This document shows, piece by piece, positions 27,022-36,719 of a stretch of 64,000 nt of DNA. The stretch is from Salinispira pacifica (GTDB lineage Bacteria > Spirochaetota > Spirochaetia > DSM-27196 > Salinispiraceae). The DNA lies in NCBI RefSeq assembly GCF_000507245.1, contig NC_023035.1, forward strand, positions 1,961,501 through 2,025,500. The letters are read 5' to 3'. The first letter of the stretch is position 1; each line of letters begins with the position of its first letter. The notes under the pieces were generated by a model, which searched no databases, was not told the origin of the DNA, and saw nothing but the letters and a program-made list of their open reading frames with translations. The position numbers were made by a program, and so were the translations under genes.

Positions 27022-27840
27022 TTATGAGTTGAACCCTCTTCTGGAAAGGCGGCTCTCGAGACCGCGGATCCCCTGAATTTTCGGATTCATTTTCTTCGCT
27101 TCACTGAGAAAAAATCTTGCCTTCCGCAGATCGGCGGCGGCAAGATGCAGTTCAGCAAGCTTTTTCATGTAAACGGCCCGCTCCTTCAATGCAATAGGCA
27201 GCTGGGCCATCTTTAATACAAAATCAATGTGCACCAAGGTGGTTACATTACCGGTCATTTTCTGGGTCACCAGAATCCTCATTCTATCCAGGACCTCCTG
27301 GAAAAAATGCCGGAAATAGGGCCGCTCAAGTTCAAAATCTATAAGTGTCTTGAACAAATTGAAGGCTGCAGGATAATCCCCGTTCTCCTCGTATTCCTCT
27401 GCAAGGAGAAAACTGCAGTCCATGAAGTCCTCCCGGTCAAGGTGCATGCTGAGGTCAAACTTCTTCTCCCGGACGAGAGTATCATATAAATCCACCGCTT
27501 CCCGCTCGTGAGCATGAAGCAGGTCGAAAAATATGAGCTTTCCCTGGGAGTCCAGATCTTCTTCCCGGGAAAGCAGGAATTCCCGGTAATCGAAACCTCC
27601 GGAAGGAAACACCTGCCGATACCGGATATCATACTCTCTACGCAAACCTTGATCAATGAGTGTTTCATATGCGCTGAGAAGCTCACGCATGGCCGCCAGA
27701 GCTTTGGGGGAACTGTTTCCTGTATCCGGATGAATTTCCTTGGCCCGTCGGCGGAAGGCCCGTTTGATGCCCTGGCTGTCCGCATCGGGGTCAATCTGGA
27801 GAAGTTTGTAATAGTCTGGAAAACCGTCTACATAATCCAT
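27022..27840 (-). CDS. J-domain protein with TPR-like C-terminus
   Basis: 272 residues. The first 70 form a J domain (DYYKLLQIDPDADSQGIKRA, then the HPD motif in EIHPDTGNSS), which stimulates DnaK-type chaperones. The rest lacks the Gly/Phe and zinc regions of DnaJ and shows helical repeats (FLLAEEYEENGDYPAAFNLF, LAELHLAAADLRKARFFLSEA). It is cytosolic with no signal peptide. It stands at the head of the surA-nusB-TPR-map run, so it may hand substrates to the export pathway; that is inference. Confidence 0.88.
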   Translation of the reverse strand: MDYVDGFPDYYKLLQIDPDADSQGIKRAFRRRAKEIHPDTGNSSPKALAAMRELLSAYETLIDQGLRREYDIRYRQVFPSGGFDYREFLLSREEDLDSQGKLIFFDLLHAHEREAVDLYDTLVREKKFDLSMHLDREDFMDCSFLLAEEYEENGDYPAAFNLFKTLIDFELERPYFRHFFQEVLDRMRILVTQKMTGNVTTLVHIDFVLKMAQLPIALKERAVYMKKLAELHLAAADLRKARFFLSEAKKMNPKIQGIRGLESRLSRRGFNS

Positions 27841-27880
27841 GAAAACCGCACATTCGTATCAACCGGCTGAAAATCAGAAA

Positions 27881-28297
27881 TCAATGCCGTACTACAAGTT
27901 TTTTCCCGATTTCTTCGGCGAGGGCTTCATCGCCCATCACTTCAGAAAACTTGAGAAACATTCCCTCACCTTCCATTACGGACATGAGTTTGTTCAAGGA
28001 TTTCGCGGCGAAAAATGGCTTGGGGAGGATATATCCGAAACAACGCTTGCCGGCAACCATTCCAGAATTCTTCAGAAAGTCACCGACCTGCCGGGGAATC
28101 TTCTGATTGAATAGTCCGGGCACCTCGGTGCCGAATGCGATGTACTGATAAATAGTGAGTTTACTGTTTACGTCCATCCCCGCATCGATTAAATCAACCT
28201 GCAGCCCCTGAGATTCCAGACCCTTGGCAAGTGCCTTGCTGATTTTCAGAATCTTGTCCCGGTTTTTCACGGGATAAAATACCACTGCTACTCTCAT
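27881..28297 (-). CDS. Flavodoxin-like protein of unknown function
   Basis: 138 residues starting MRVAVVFYPVKNRDKILKI with GGAGACGT before the ATG. The opening strand and Ser/Lys loop, a second strand ending DLIDAG, and a helix-strand alternation suggest a flavodoxin-like fold. The usual T-x-T-G-N-T phosphate loop is absent, so FMN binding is doubtful. It lies between the secG terminator and the J-domain gene. Confidence 0.65.
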   Translation of the reverse strand: MRVAVVFYPVKNRDKILKISKALAKGLESQGLQVDLIDAGMDVNSKLTIYQYIAFGTEVPGLFNQKIPRQVGDFLKNSGMVAGKRCFGYILPKPFFAAKSLNKLMSVMEGEGMFLKFSEVMGDEALAEEIGKKLVVRH

Positions 28298-28352
28298 ATG
28301 TACGTCTCCTGAAGGCTGTACTGCATTTGTTCAGTGGGAGTATAAACGAAAA

Positions 28353-28402
28353 ATAGGAAAAAAAGAAGTGAACTGCCCCGCCGGATGGAATCCGGCCGGG
28401 CA
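28353..28402 (-). terminator. secG terminator
   Basis: On the minus strand TGCCCGGCCGGAT pairs with ATCCGGCGGGGCA (one mismatch), starting 10 bases after the secG stop and followed after 8 bases by a CTTCTTTTTTTCC tract. Confidence 0.75.
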
Positions 28403-28411
28403 TTGGAAGGA

Positions 28412-28747
28412 TTACTCGCCGTCTTCGTCGTTATCGGGAGTTGTCCACCACTCAGTGCTGTTTTCCTCCCGTTCTGCCTGAAGAGCTGCGGCTTCGATGT
28501 CGCTGGTGTCCGGACTGCGGTTCACCCATGCAAGCCCCAGGCTGCTGAGAAGAAAAATAACACCGAGAATTGTTGTAGTTCTGGTGAGAAAATTGCCCTT
28601 TCTGTTTCCGATCTGTCCAGACATTCCGCCGCCGCCGAATATACCACCCAGACCTTCTCCCTGTTCATCCTGAAGGAGTACAACAATGAGCAGGAGAATT
28701 GCAGAAATAGCAAAAATGACCAGAAGAAGAACTGATAATGCTGCCAT
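28412..28747 (-). CDS. secG: Preprotein translocase subunit SecG
   Basis: 111 residues with two membrane segments (about 3-24 and 56-74) joined by the family's Gly-rich loop GEGLGGIFGGGG. SecG assists the SecYE channel. The acidic C-terminal tail (EREENSTEWWTTPDNDEDGE) is longer than in E. coli. Placement after tpiA is common in bacteria; here a large hairpin separates the two. Confidence 0.93.
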   Translation of the reverse strand: MAALSVLLLVIFAISAILLLIVVLLQDEQGEGLGGIFGGGGMSGQIGNRKGNFLTRTTTILGVIFLLSSLGLAWVNRSPDTSDIEAAALQAEREENSTEWWTTPDNDEDGE

Positions 28748-28777
28748 AGATTTTATCCTTATCCTGAAAATAAAAAT

Positions 28778-28859
28778 CGGGGGTGACTGAAATGGAGGCG
28801 TGAACTGCGAACATCCGTTTTGACCGGACTGTCAGCGCCTCACATTTTAGTCACCCCCG
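28778..28859 (-). ncRNA. Large structured hairpin between tpiA and secG
   Basis: A 17-bp outer stem (28778-28794 with 28843-28859, one G-U pair) encloses a GAGGCG/CGCCTC stem and an inner TCCG/CGGA stem. On the minus strand it is followed by ATTTTTATTTT. It could be a terminator for tpiA, a secG leader or a small RNA. The 24-base gap to the tpiA stop fits a terminator, but the layered structure is larger than needed. Confidence 0.6.
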
Positions 28860-28883
28860 CATAATGCTTTTTACGGCAGGGTA

Positions 28884-29636
28884 TTATGTATCAAATTTTG
28901 CGATGGCTGTAAAGTCCTCAACTTTGAGACTTGCACCGCCCACAAGAGCTCCGTCGATATTTTCCTTGGCCATGAGCTCTTTCACGTTACCGGGTTTTAC
29001 CGATCCTCCGTACTGAATAACCATGGCTTCGGCAGCGTCGGAGGAATAGGTCTCCGCCAGCACCTTCCGGATAAACGCATGCACATCGTCTGCATCCTGG
29101 GGTGTTGCTGTTTTTCCCGTACCGATGGCCCAAACCGGCTCATAGGCTATTGTCACCTTGCTCAGGGAGGATTCAGAGACATTCTTCAATCCTTCAACAG
29201 TCTGGGTGCGCACAATTTCTTCCAGCTTGCCGCCTTCCCGTTCATCCAGGGTTTCACCCACACAGAGAATCACTTCAAACCCGTGGTTCAGAGCAAGCTG
29301 AACCTTTTCGTTGATAAACGCGTCACTTTCACCATAAATGGCCCTGCGCTCGGAATGTCCGAGAATTACCACGTCCACACCGGCGTCTTTCAGCATTTCG
29401 GGGCTTACTTCACCGGTGTGAGCTCCGGACTCGGCATTGGACATGTTTTGTGCCCCCACAAGAATGTTGCTGCCCTTCAGCTCTTCTGCAACTCCGGGGA
29501 TGGCGATAAAGCTGGGCGCAACCATCAGTTTGTGGGACGCACCCTTCAGTGAGGCCTTCAGCTCCGCTGCAAAGCTTTTTGCTTCCGAAGGCGTTTTATT
29601 CATTTTCCAGTTACCTGCAAGAAAGTAGTTTCTCAT
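28884..29636 (-). CDS. tpiA: Triosephosphate isomerase
   Basis: Interconverts DHAP and glyceraldehyde 3-phosphate. 250 residues from the ATG at 29636, chosen for CAGGAG upstream; an in-frame start at 29672 is less likely. Catalytic residues are seen in FLAGNWKMNK (Lys), VILGHSERR (His) and AYEPVWAIGTG (Glu), and the phosphate-binding IQYGGSV and GALVGGASL follow. It lies 61 bases after pgk and is probably cotranscribed. Confidence 0.98.
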   Translation of the reverse strand: MRNYFLAGNWKMNKTPSEAKSFAAELKASLKGASHKLMVAPSFIAIPGVAEELKGSNILVGAQNMSNAESGAHTGEVSPEMLKDAGVDVVILGHSERRAIYGESDAFINEKVQLALNHGFEVILCVGETLDEREGGKLEEIVRTQTVEGLKNVSESSLSKVTIAYEPVWAIGTGKTATPQDADDVHAFIRKVLAETYSSDAAEAMVIQYGGSVKPGNVKELMAKENIDGALVGGASLKVEDFTAIAKFDT

Positions 29637-29697
29637 GTGTTTCTCCTGTAATTTTGATATTCCTGATGACATGTCCGGAGACCGGACCGACGCACCC

Positions 29698-30873
29698 TTA
29701 CTTCAGGGCAGCGATTCCCGGCAGATCCTTGCCTTCCAGGAACTCAAGACTTGCTCCGCCGCCGGTGGAAACATGGCTCATCCGGTCCGCCAGCTTGAAT
29801 TTATTGGCAGCGGCTACTGAATCGCCCCCGCCAACCACGCTTACGGCTGAGGAATCGGCAATTGCCCGGGCCACTTCTTCGGTGCCTTTTGCGAAGGCAT
29901 CAAATTCGAAAACGCCCATGGGACCGTTCCAAACAATGGATTTTGCCTTGGCTATCACTTCCCGGCATTTCTGAATGCTTTTGGGACCGATATCCATGGC
30001 AATTTTTCCTGCAGGTACGTTCACGTCATCCACGGGTTCGGGGGTTGCGTCTTCCTTGAAATCAGCTGCCACCACATGGTCAACCGGAAGAATCACTTCC
30101 ACACCGGCTTTTTCCGCCTGCTTCAGAAGAGATTTTGCGGTTTCAAGATAGTCTTCTTCAAGGAGCGAGTTACCGATCTCCTTGCCCTGGGCTTTCAGGA
30201 AGGTATAGGTCATACCGCCGCCGATGATCAGGGAGCTGCATTTGGGAAGCAGACTTTCCAGCACACCGATTTTGGAAGACACCTTGGCACCGCCCACAAC
30301 GGCAACCATGGGCTGCTTGGGTTCAGTAACAAAGGGCTCCATGAACTTCACTTCCTTTTCGATGAGAAGACCGGCATAGGCGGGCATCTTATGAGCCAGG
30401 CCCTCGGTTGAGGCATGGGCCCGGTGGGCTGTACCGAAGGCATCATTTACAAATACCTCACCGAATTTTGCAAGCTCGGCCACGAATTCCGGATCGTTCT
30501 TTTCCTCTCCGGCATACCAGCGCACATTCTCCAGAAGCAGTACTTCACCGGGTTTCAGTGCGGATACCATGCTTTCAACCTCGCTTCCGATAACATCCGG
30601 AGCGATTTTCACTTCCTTGTTCAGAAGTTCTGCAAGCCGCCTGGCCACGGGTGCCAGACTCAACTCGGGTTTCTTCTCCCCTTTGGGACGTCCAAGATGG
30701 CTCATGAGAACCAGGGATGCATCCTTTGCCAGAATGGCCTCTATGGTGGGAAGGGCTGCGCGGATGCGGGTATCGTCTGTAACTACACCCTCTTTCAGGG
30801 GAACATTGAAATCCACCCGTGAAAGAACCTTTTTTCCTTTCAGATCGGCATCGTTAATTGTTTTTACTGCCAT
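29698..30873 (-). CDS. pgk: Phosphoglycerate kinase
   Basis: Makes ATP from 1,3-bisphosphoglycerate. 391 residues. The substrate-binding RVDFNVPLKEG and SHLGRPKGEKK are at the N-terminus, GGAKVSSKI in the hinge region and VVGGGDSVAAA with STGGGASLEFLEG at the C-terminus. The start follows AAGAGGTAAT. A leader of over 100 bases with a hairpin separates it from the terminator of gap, so it has its own promoter. Confidence 0.98.
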   Translation of the reverse strand: MAVKTINDADLKGKKVLSRVDFNVPLKEGVVTDDTRIRAALPTIEAILAKDASLVLMSHLGRPKGEKKPELSLAPVARRLAELLNKEVKIAPDVIGSEVESMVSALKPGEVLLLENVRWYAGEEKNDPEFVAELAKFGEVFVNDAFGTAHRAHASTEGLAHKMPAYAGLLIEKEVKFMEPFVTEPKQPMVAVVGGAKVSSKIGVLESLLPKCSSLIIGGGMTYTFLKAQGKEIGNSLLEEDYLETAKSLLKQAEKAGVEVILPVDHVVAADFKEDATPEPVDDVNVPAGKIAMDIGPKSIQKCREVIAKAKSIVWNGPMGVFEFDAFAKGTEEVARAIADSSAVSVVGGGDSVAAANKFKLADRMSHVSTGGGASLEFLEGKDLPGIAALK

Positions 30874-30920
30874 GGGATTACCTCTTATTCAAAATATTGG
30901 GGATACAGCGGTGGTTGCGC

Positions 30921-30964
30921 TGCATTGGATGTACCGCAGAACATCCTGCAGGACTTCCAATGCA
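30921..30964 (-). other. Hairpin in the pgk leader
   Basis: TGCATTGGA pairs with TCCAATGCA around a 26-base loop that is itself partly self-complementary. It sits between the gap terminator and the pgk start; role unknown. Confidence 0.45.
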
Positions 30965-30984
30965 AACAGCCTATGCTGATAAAC

Positions 30985-31016
30985 AGAAAAAGGCCGGCAT
31001 GTAAGCATGCCGGCCT
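30985..31016 (-). terminator. gap terminator
   Basis: On the minus strand AGGCCGGCATG pairs perfectly with CATGCCGGCCT (11 bp, 4-base loop) followed by TTTTTCTG, 6 bases after the gap stop. Confidence 0.92.
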
Positions 31017-31022
31017 GAAGCT

Positions 31023-32054
<1,032 letters not shown>

Positions 32055-32082
32055 TTAATTATGGTGGTATATTTTCATCGAC

Positions 32083-32111
32083 TGATAAGCATGGTATATG
32101 CAACCTGTCAA
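32083..32111 (-). promoter_or_regulatory. gap promoter
   Basis: On the minus strand a perfect TTGACA, a 17-base spacer, then TTATCA, giving a leader of about 40 bases to the gap ATG. Confidence 0.6.
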
Positions 32112-32208
32112 TGAATGGAATTCATGAATAGTGTAATAAATTTGCAGAACTTATACAAGAGCAATATCGATAAATTTATATCTATTCAGTGTTGCCATAC
32201 TGTCTCTG

Positions 32209-32237
32209 TATCAGCGTATGCTTCTGATACGCTGATA
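32209..32237. repeat. Perfect inverted repeat at the TPR gene stop
   Basis: TATCAGCGTAT and ATACGCTGATA around a 7-base loop. It covers the last codons and the stop of the TPR gene; no T run follows. Confidence 0.7.
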
Positions 32238-34334
32238 GATACTCATCCCCAGACCGCTGATTCCCCCTGGGCTTTGGATATTCGATCCCGTGTCTGTATC
32301 ATTTTGCCGTCCGGCCTGGGAAGTGGTTTCCTGGTCCTCCGTGCCCTCCTGCGAATCAGAGTCCGGGGCAGGAATTACAATATCTCCGCTGTTGATCCGG
32401 TCGAAAAAACCTTCAGTCTCCATTTCCATTTCGCTGAGCAGAAAATCCACCCGGGTAATCCGTCCGTAACCGGCGATGTCATCTTCATCGTAGAGAAAAC
32501 TCCCTTCCCTCGGGGCGTACTCCACCGAACCGGCTTTCAGAATAAGGAACTCCTCCCCGCCTTCCAACCCGTCGTGGGCACCGATATTCACCAGCCCTCT
32601 TTCAAACTGACGTTCCATCAGCCGGCCCTCCAGGGGAATCGCCTGGAGCAGCTCACGATTCAGCTGAAGCACATTATCCTTCAGCCGGGTGTTGCCGCTG
32701 CGGAGTACAGAAAACTCTCCCACAATTCTTCCGGTATTTGCAAGATGGAGGGTTGCGCGGGTATGAATACTCTCATCATCTTCAAAAACCGAAAGAACGA
32801 CATACATATCAGCATCTTCTTCACGAGCCAATCTGAATGCCTGGCTGGAGGATCTGGATTCCACAGGTTCGAACTCCAGTGATCCGGTGTTGCCCGGATC
32901 GATGAATTCTACCCTGAAACTGGAGTACAGTCGATTCATGAGATGGCGGCTGAAGAGATAGCCCAGCCGGTCATGACGTGTTCTCACCAATGGATCATAA
33001 AACACTGCCAGCCTGATGGTATTCCGCTGCATGGTGAACTGGTCAATATCCCAATTTCTGGCAACTGAATCCCGGAGCAGATCCTGGAAGATTTCCAGAT
33101 CGTCCGAGACGGCGGTGTCGGTTATCCCAAGCTGGTCCCTGAGAAATTCAAGCTGCTGAAGATACCTCTGGTAATCCCCCTTCTCCTTGAAAAATTCCGC
33201 ATAGGCCCGCCGCCCGGAAGGGGAAAAGGGCGCAAGATTCAATCCACGCTGGAAATGGTAGAGGGCCGAGTCGTAACGGTTGCGCTGAATGTATTCGCCG
33301 GCCCGGGTGAAATGATACTCTGCGAAGCGCCCTCGGCGGGGGGAATCGAAGGAATCCTGAAACATGATGATTGATTCAAGCAGAAGCCTGGCAGCTTCAT
33401 CCTCCGGATACTCCCTGAGAAGTGCGGCAAGAGTTCTCAATGCATCTTCCGGCCGGCCTGAGTTGTATTCCGCCAGGGCTTTGGTGTAGAGGATGAGGCT
33501 GTTGTTCCGCAGATCTTCAATCTGCATCCTGCCGATGCTTTCCAGCGCCGCCTCATAATCGTTGCGGGCCAGCTGAATACGGCTAAGGAGCTCCAGAGCC
33601 GGGGGGAACCCTTCCTGCAAATCCATTGACAGCCGGGCATGGGCTTCAGCCCGTCTCAAATCACCTGTCATATAATAAAATTCCGCAGCGTGATACTGAA
33701 CCCAGTGGTTTCTGCTGTCAGCCTGAATGGCTGCGGAAATATATTCCTCGGCGGTATCGGGATCGCCCTGTTCAACATGAATATATGCAAGACTGATCAG
33801 GATTTTATGATCTCCGGGATGATACTCCAGACTGCTGTTGAAAAAACTTCTTGCCTGAATAATCCGTCCGGAATTGAGAGCTCCCTCTCCAAGCCCCATG
33901 AGGGCGTCCCGATTGTAGGGTTCTCGGGAGAGAATATCCCGGAAAATTTCCTCAGCCTCCCTGATCTCTCCCAGAGCAATTAAGATGCGGCCCTGAAGAG
34001 CACGGTTGGCGCTGTCCCGGGGAGCCCGGGAAAGTGCCTGCATGATATATCGGTACGCTTCATCCTGTTCGTCCAGAAAGTAAAATGCCTCGGCAAGGCC
34101 CCGGTATGCCTGGGTATAGCGGGGATTCATGCTCAGTGCATCCTGGTAATAGCGCACCGCCTCAAGCAGCCGGTCGTTCTGAAAGGATTCCCGTGCCCGT
34201 TCATACGCCTGGATGGCGGGGTTTTCCACAGTCTGGGCCGCTGCATCCCAGGCCGCAGGTATCAACATACATACAAGAAGAATGAGGAAAAAGAATGGGG
34301 CTGATCCGGGTTTCCGGAGATTTTCACTCCTCAT
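32211..34334 (-). CDS. Secreted TPR protein
   Basis: 707 residues. Signal peptide (FFFLILLVCMLIPAAWDAAAQ). Residues about 40-400 are TPR units (AVRYYQDALSMNPRYTQAYRGLAE, AEEIFRDILSREPYNRDALMGLG, AEEYISAAIQADSRNHWVQYHAAEFYY). The second half (about 430-640) is a mixed alpha/beta region (IRLAVFYDPLVRTRHDRLGYLF, DADMYVVLSVFEDDESIHT) of unknown type, and a Ser/Gln/Asp-rich tail ends it. The ATG overlaps the corC stop by 11 bases with GGAGAGGTGA upstream, so it belongs to the phoH-ybeY-corC operon. Confidence 0.88.
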   Translation of the reverse strand: MRSENLRKPGSAPFFFLILLVCMLIPAAWDAAAQTVENPAIQAYERARESFQNDRLLEAVRYYQDALSMNPRYTQAYRGLAEAFYFLDEQDEAYRYIMQALSRAPRDSANRALQGRILIALGEIREAEEIFRDILSREPYNRDALMGLGEGALNSGRIIQARSFFNSSLEYHPGDHKILISLAYIHVEQGDPDTAEEYISAAIQADSRNHWVQYHAAEFYYMTGDLRRAEAHARLSMDLQEGFPPALELLSRIQLARNDYEAALESIGRMQIEDLRNNSLILYTKALAEYNSGRPEDALRTLAALLREYPEDEAARLLLESIIMFQDSFDSPRRGRFAEYHFTRAGEYIQRNRYDSALYHFQRGLNLAPFSPSGRRAYAEFFKEKGDYQRYLQQLEFLRDQLGITDTAVSDDLEIFQDLLRDSVARNWDIDQFTMQRNTIRLAVFYDPLVRTRHDRLGYLFSRHLMNRLYSSFRVEFIDPGNTGSLEFEPVESRSSSQAFRLAREEDADMYVVLSVFEDDESIHTRATLHLANTGRIVGEFSVLRSGNTRLKDNVLQLNRELLQAIPLEGRLMERQFERGLVNIGAHDGLEGGEEFLILKAGSVEYAPREGSFLYDEDDIAGYGRITRVDFLLSEMEMETEGFFDRINSGDIVIPAPDSDSQEGTEDQETTSQAGRQNDTDTGSNIQSPGGISGLGMSIYQRIRSIR

Positions 34335-35109
34335 TCACCTCTCCACCGGGGCGAATAATAAGCTTGATGCTCCGGATTTTATGTCCGTCCATTTCCTGAA
34401 TAATGAAGGTACAATTATCTTTCTCTACTTTTTCAAATTTCACCGGGATTTTTCCAAAGAGGTCAAAGACATATCCGCCCAGCGTATCAAAATCATCGAA
34501 GGGAAGGTTAATACCCAATTCCTCATCAAGATCGTCGATGTTCACCCGGGCATCGCAGAGATACACCCCCTCACCGATTTTAATGACATCTTCCCGTTCA
34601 TTATCGAACTCATCCTGAATGTCACCTATGATCTCTTCAAGGATATCTTCCATGCACACGATTCCGCTCATGCCTCCGTATTCATCCACCACAACGGCTA
34701 TATGAACCCGGCGCCTCTTCATTTCACGCAGCAGGGCATCCAGTTTCATGCTCTCGGGAACAAAATATGCATTTCGGCTCAGCTTCTGGAGCTGAATTTC
34801 CTTATTCTGGGCAAGGTTGCTGAGAAGATCTTTCACGTAAAGTATACCGGTTACGTTATCAATTGTTTCCTGATACACGGGAAAGCGGGAATGTCCCGAC
34901 TCGATGATCTTTTGAAAGAGGGGGTCCTGGTGAAGTTCTGAGGATAAACTCACCACATCAATTCTGGGAACCATAATCTCTTTCACATTTGTATCCGAGA
35001 GTTCCACTACCCCCCGGATCATATCCTTCTCTTCAAGGTTCAGTGATTTAAACGACGGTTCTTCCTCATCTTCACTCTGTCGGAACAGTCGGGAAAGGAA
35101 CGTCTTCAT
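34324..35109 (-). CDS. corC: CorC/HlyC-type CBS-domain protein
   Basis: 261 residues from the ATG at 35109, one base after the ybeY stop. It carries a CBS pair (EIMVPRIDVVSLSSEL... and IAVVVDEYGGMSGIVCMEDILEEIIGDIQDE) and the C-terminal CorC_HlyC domain (DLDEELGINLPFDDFDTLGGYVFDLFG). It lacks the membrane DUF21 region, like E. coli CorC, and is linked to magnesium/cobalt transport in that family. The operon with phoH and ybeY is widely conserved. Confidence 0.93.
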   Translation of the reverse strand: MKTFLSRLFRQSEDEEEPSFKSLNLEEKDMIRGVVELSDTNVKEIMVPRIDVVSLSSELHQDPLFQKIIESGHSRFPVYQETIDNVTGILYVKDLLSNLAQNKEIQLQKLSRNAYFVPESMKLDALLREMKRRRVHIAVVVDEYGGMSGIVCMEDILEEIIGDIQDEFDNEREDVIKIGEGVYLCDARVNIDDLDEELGINLPFDDFDTLGGYVFDLFGKIPVKFEKVEKDNCTFIIQEMDGHKIRSIKLIIRPGGEVNEE

Positions 35110-35110
35110 G

Positions 35111-35614
35111 TCAGTAAATTTTCTCCTCTGAGAGTCCTTGTAGGATTCTCTCCTGTAGTTGAAGCATTTCCTGTTCAGGTGAGTTATCGCTATGATCCCA
35201 GCCTGCAAGGTGTAGAATACCGTGAATAAGCAGTCGCTTCAATTCTTCTTCTTCATTTACCGAGAAGTAGCGGGCATTTTCAGCCAAAGTATTCAGGGAA
35301 ATCACAATATCACCGGCGTAAAACGGTTCGCCGCCGTCTGCTTCCGGATTTCCCCCCTCCGAATTGCTGTCATCCTGGGGAAAACTGAGTACATCTGTGG
35401 CAGAATCCTTCCCCCGGTATTCCCGATTCAGCTGCCTGATGTATTCATCGTCGCAGAGCACCACCGAAAGGCTCCAGGTGGAATACTCAAGCACTTCAAG
35501 AACTCTTCGGGAAAAACGTACAAGTGCCGGGATCCAGGAAGGTTCAGAGACACGGACGCACATCACATCGATCTCATGGGATTCGGGATTGTTCATGTTT
35601 TCATCCGACTTCAT
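35111..35614 (-). CDS. ybeY: Endoribonuclease YbeY
   Basis: 167 residues. The zinc site HGILHLAGWDH is the family signature, and ATDVLSFPQD precedes it. YbeY matures the 16S rRNA 3' end and takes part in ribosome quality control. A small Ser/Glu/Gly-rich insert lies after FPQDD. It lies 38 bases after phoH. Confidence 0.96.
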   Translation of the reverse strand: MKSDENMNNPESHEIDVMCVRVSEPSWIPALVRFSRRVLEVLEYSTWSLSVVLCDDEYIRQLNREYRGKDSATDVLSFPQDDSNSEGGNPEADGGEPFYAGDIVISLNTLAENARYFSVNEEEELKRLLIHGILHLAGWDHSDNSPEQEMLQLQERILQGLSEEKIY

Positions 35615-35652
35615 TGTCGTTTGGCTCTCCTTTCTGTTTTCTCCGGCACCGC

Positions 35653-36603
35653 TTATTCATTTTCATATGCTGCGATAATTTTCTTTACCAGGGCACTGCG
35701 CACCACATCTCTGGACTGAAAATAGCTGAAATGGATGCCGTCAACTTCCTTCAGAATTTTGGTTGCATGAATAAGACCCGAGCTGCCGTGTTTCGGCAGA
35801 TCGATCTGGGTGATATCTCCGGTGATTACCGCAGTGGTGCCCTCCCCAAGCCTGGTGAGAAACATCTTCATCTGTTCACGGGTGGTGTTCTGGGCTTCAT
35901 CCAGAATGATATAAGAGTCCTTCAGACTCCGGCCTCTCATATATGCCAGGGGTGCGATTTCGATCACCCGGTTCAGCTCCAGACGGTTGATAATTTCCCC
36001 GGGGACCAGCGAATCCATGGCATCATAAAGGGGTTTGAGATACGGATTGAGCTTCTGTGACAGATCCCCCGGAAGAAACCCAAGACTTTCACCCGCCTCA
36101 ACCACGGGCCGTGTGAGTATGAGTCTCCGTTTTTGATGATTTAATACCTGAGCCAGAGCATGGGCAACCGCAAGAAAGGTCTTTCCGGTTCCCGCGGGAC
36201 CTACACCGAAAATGAGATCATTCTGGTTCAGGGCGTCAAGAAATACGCTCTGATTATACGATCTTGGAAAAATCCGGGAAAATCCCTGGGGAATATCTAT
36301 GGATTTATTCCTCAACTCCTGGATCCGCTGTGGATTCTCCGTGAGGGATGAGAACACAGATTCGATCAGGGAAGGTTTGATGGTCTGCCCCTGATTTCGA
36401 TGCTGTACCAGCTCGGAAATCAGCTGGCGAAAAAGCGAAATCTTTTTCTGGTCTTCCACCTGAACCGCAAGCTGGGTGCCGCCCCGACTGAACACCTGGT
36501 GGCCCAAAAGCCGTTCGATAATATGCAGATTTTTATCATTCACACCGCAGATATCAGCGAACTCCCGGCTGTCCTTAAAATCGATGTTGGCAGTGTTGGT
36601 CAA
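35653..36603 (-). CDS. phoH: PhoH-family ATPase
   Basis: 316 residues. The start is TTG at 36603, supported by AGAGGTG 8 bases upstream; no ATG is near. Walker A GPAGTGKTFLAVAHA and Walker B SYIILDEAQNT are clear, with the family's LTRPVVEAGESLGFLPGD between. N-terminal region resembles the KH-like/PhoH-like type linked to YbeY in RNA metabolism. First gene of the operon. Confidence 0.95.
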   Translation of the reverse strand: MTNTANIDFKDSREFADICGVNDKNLHIIERLLGHQVFSRGGTQLAVQVEDQKKISLFRQLISELVQHRNQGQTIKPSLIESVFSSLTENPQRIQELRNKSIDIPQGFSRIFPRSYNQSVFLDALNQNDLIFGVGPAGTGKTFLAVAHALAQVLNHQKRRLILTRPVVEAGESLGFLPGDLSQKLNPYLKPLYDAMDSLVPGEIINRLELNRVIEIAPLAYMRGRSLKDSYIILDEAQNTTREQMKMFLTRLGEGTTAVITGDITQIDLPKHGSSGLIHATKILKEVDGIHFSYFQSRDVVRSALVKKIIAAYENE

Positions 36604-36683
36604 TGTATTTTCACCTCTTTGTGTACGCCTGCGATAAAACCTGATGCTGGAAAACCGGTTGGGACCGAGACCCTGCAGTTACA

Positions 36684-36712
36684 GGTATAAAGCAATTGTA
36701 TGTTCTGGACAA
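36684..36712 (-). promoter_or_regulatory. phoH promoter
   Basis: On the minus strand TTGTCC, a 17-base spacer, then TATACC, about 80 bases before the TTG start and just after the lptD stop. Confidence 0.5.
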
Positions 36713-36719
36713 TAACTGG

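Noticed and set aside
34085..34285. Plus-strand frame near the start of the TPR gene
   Set aside because: Pro/Ser/Arg-rich antisense of the TPR coding strand without start signals.
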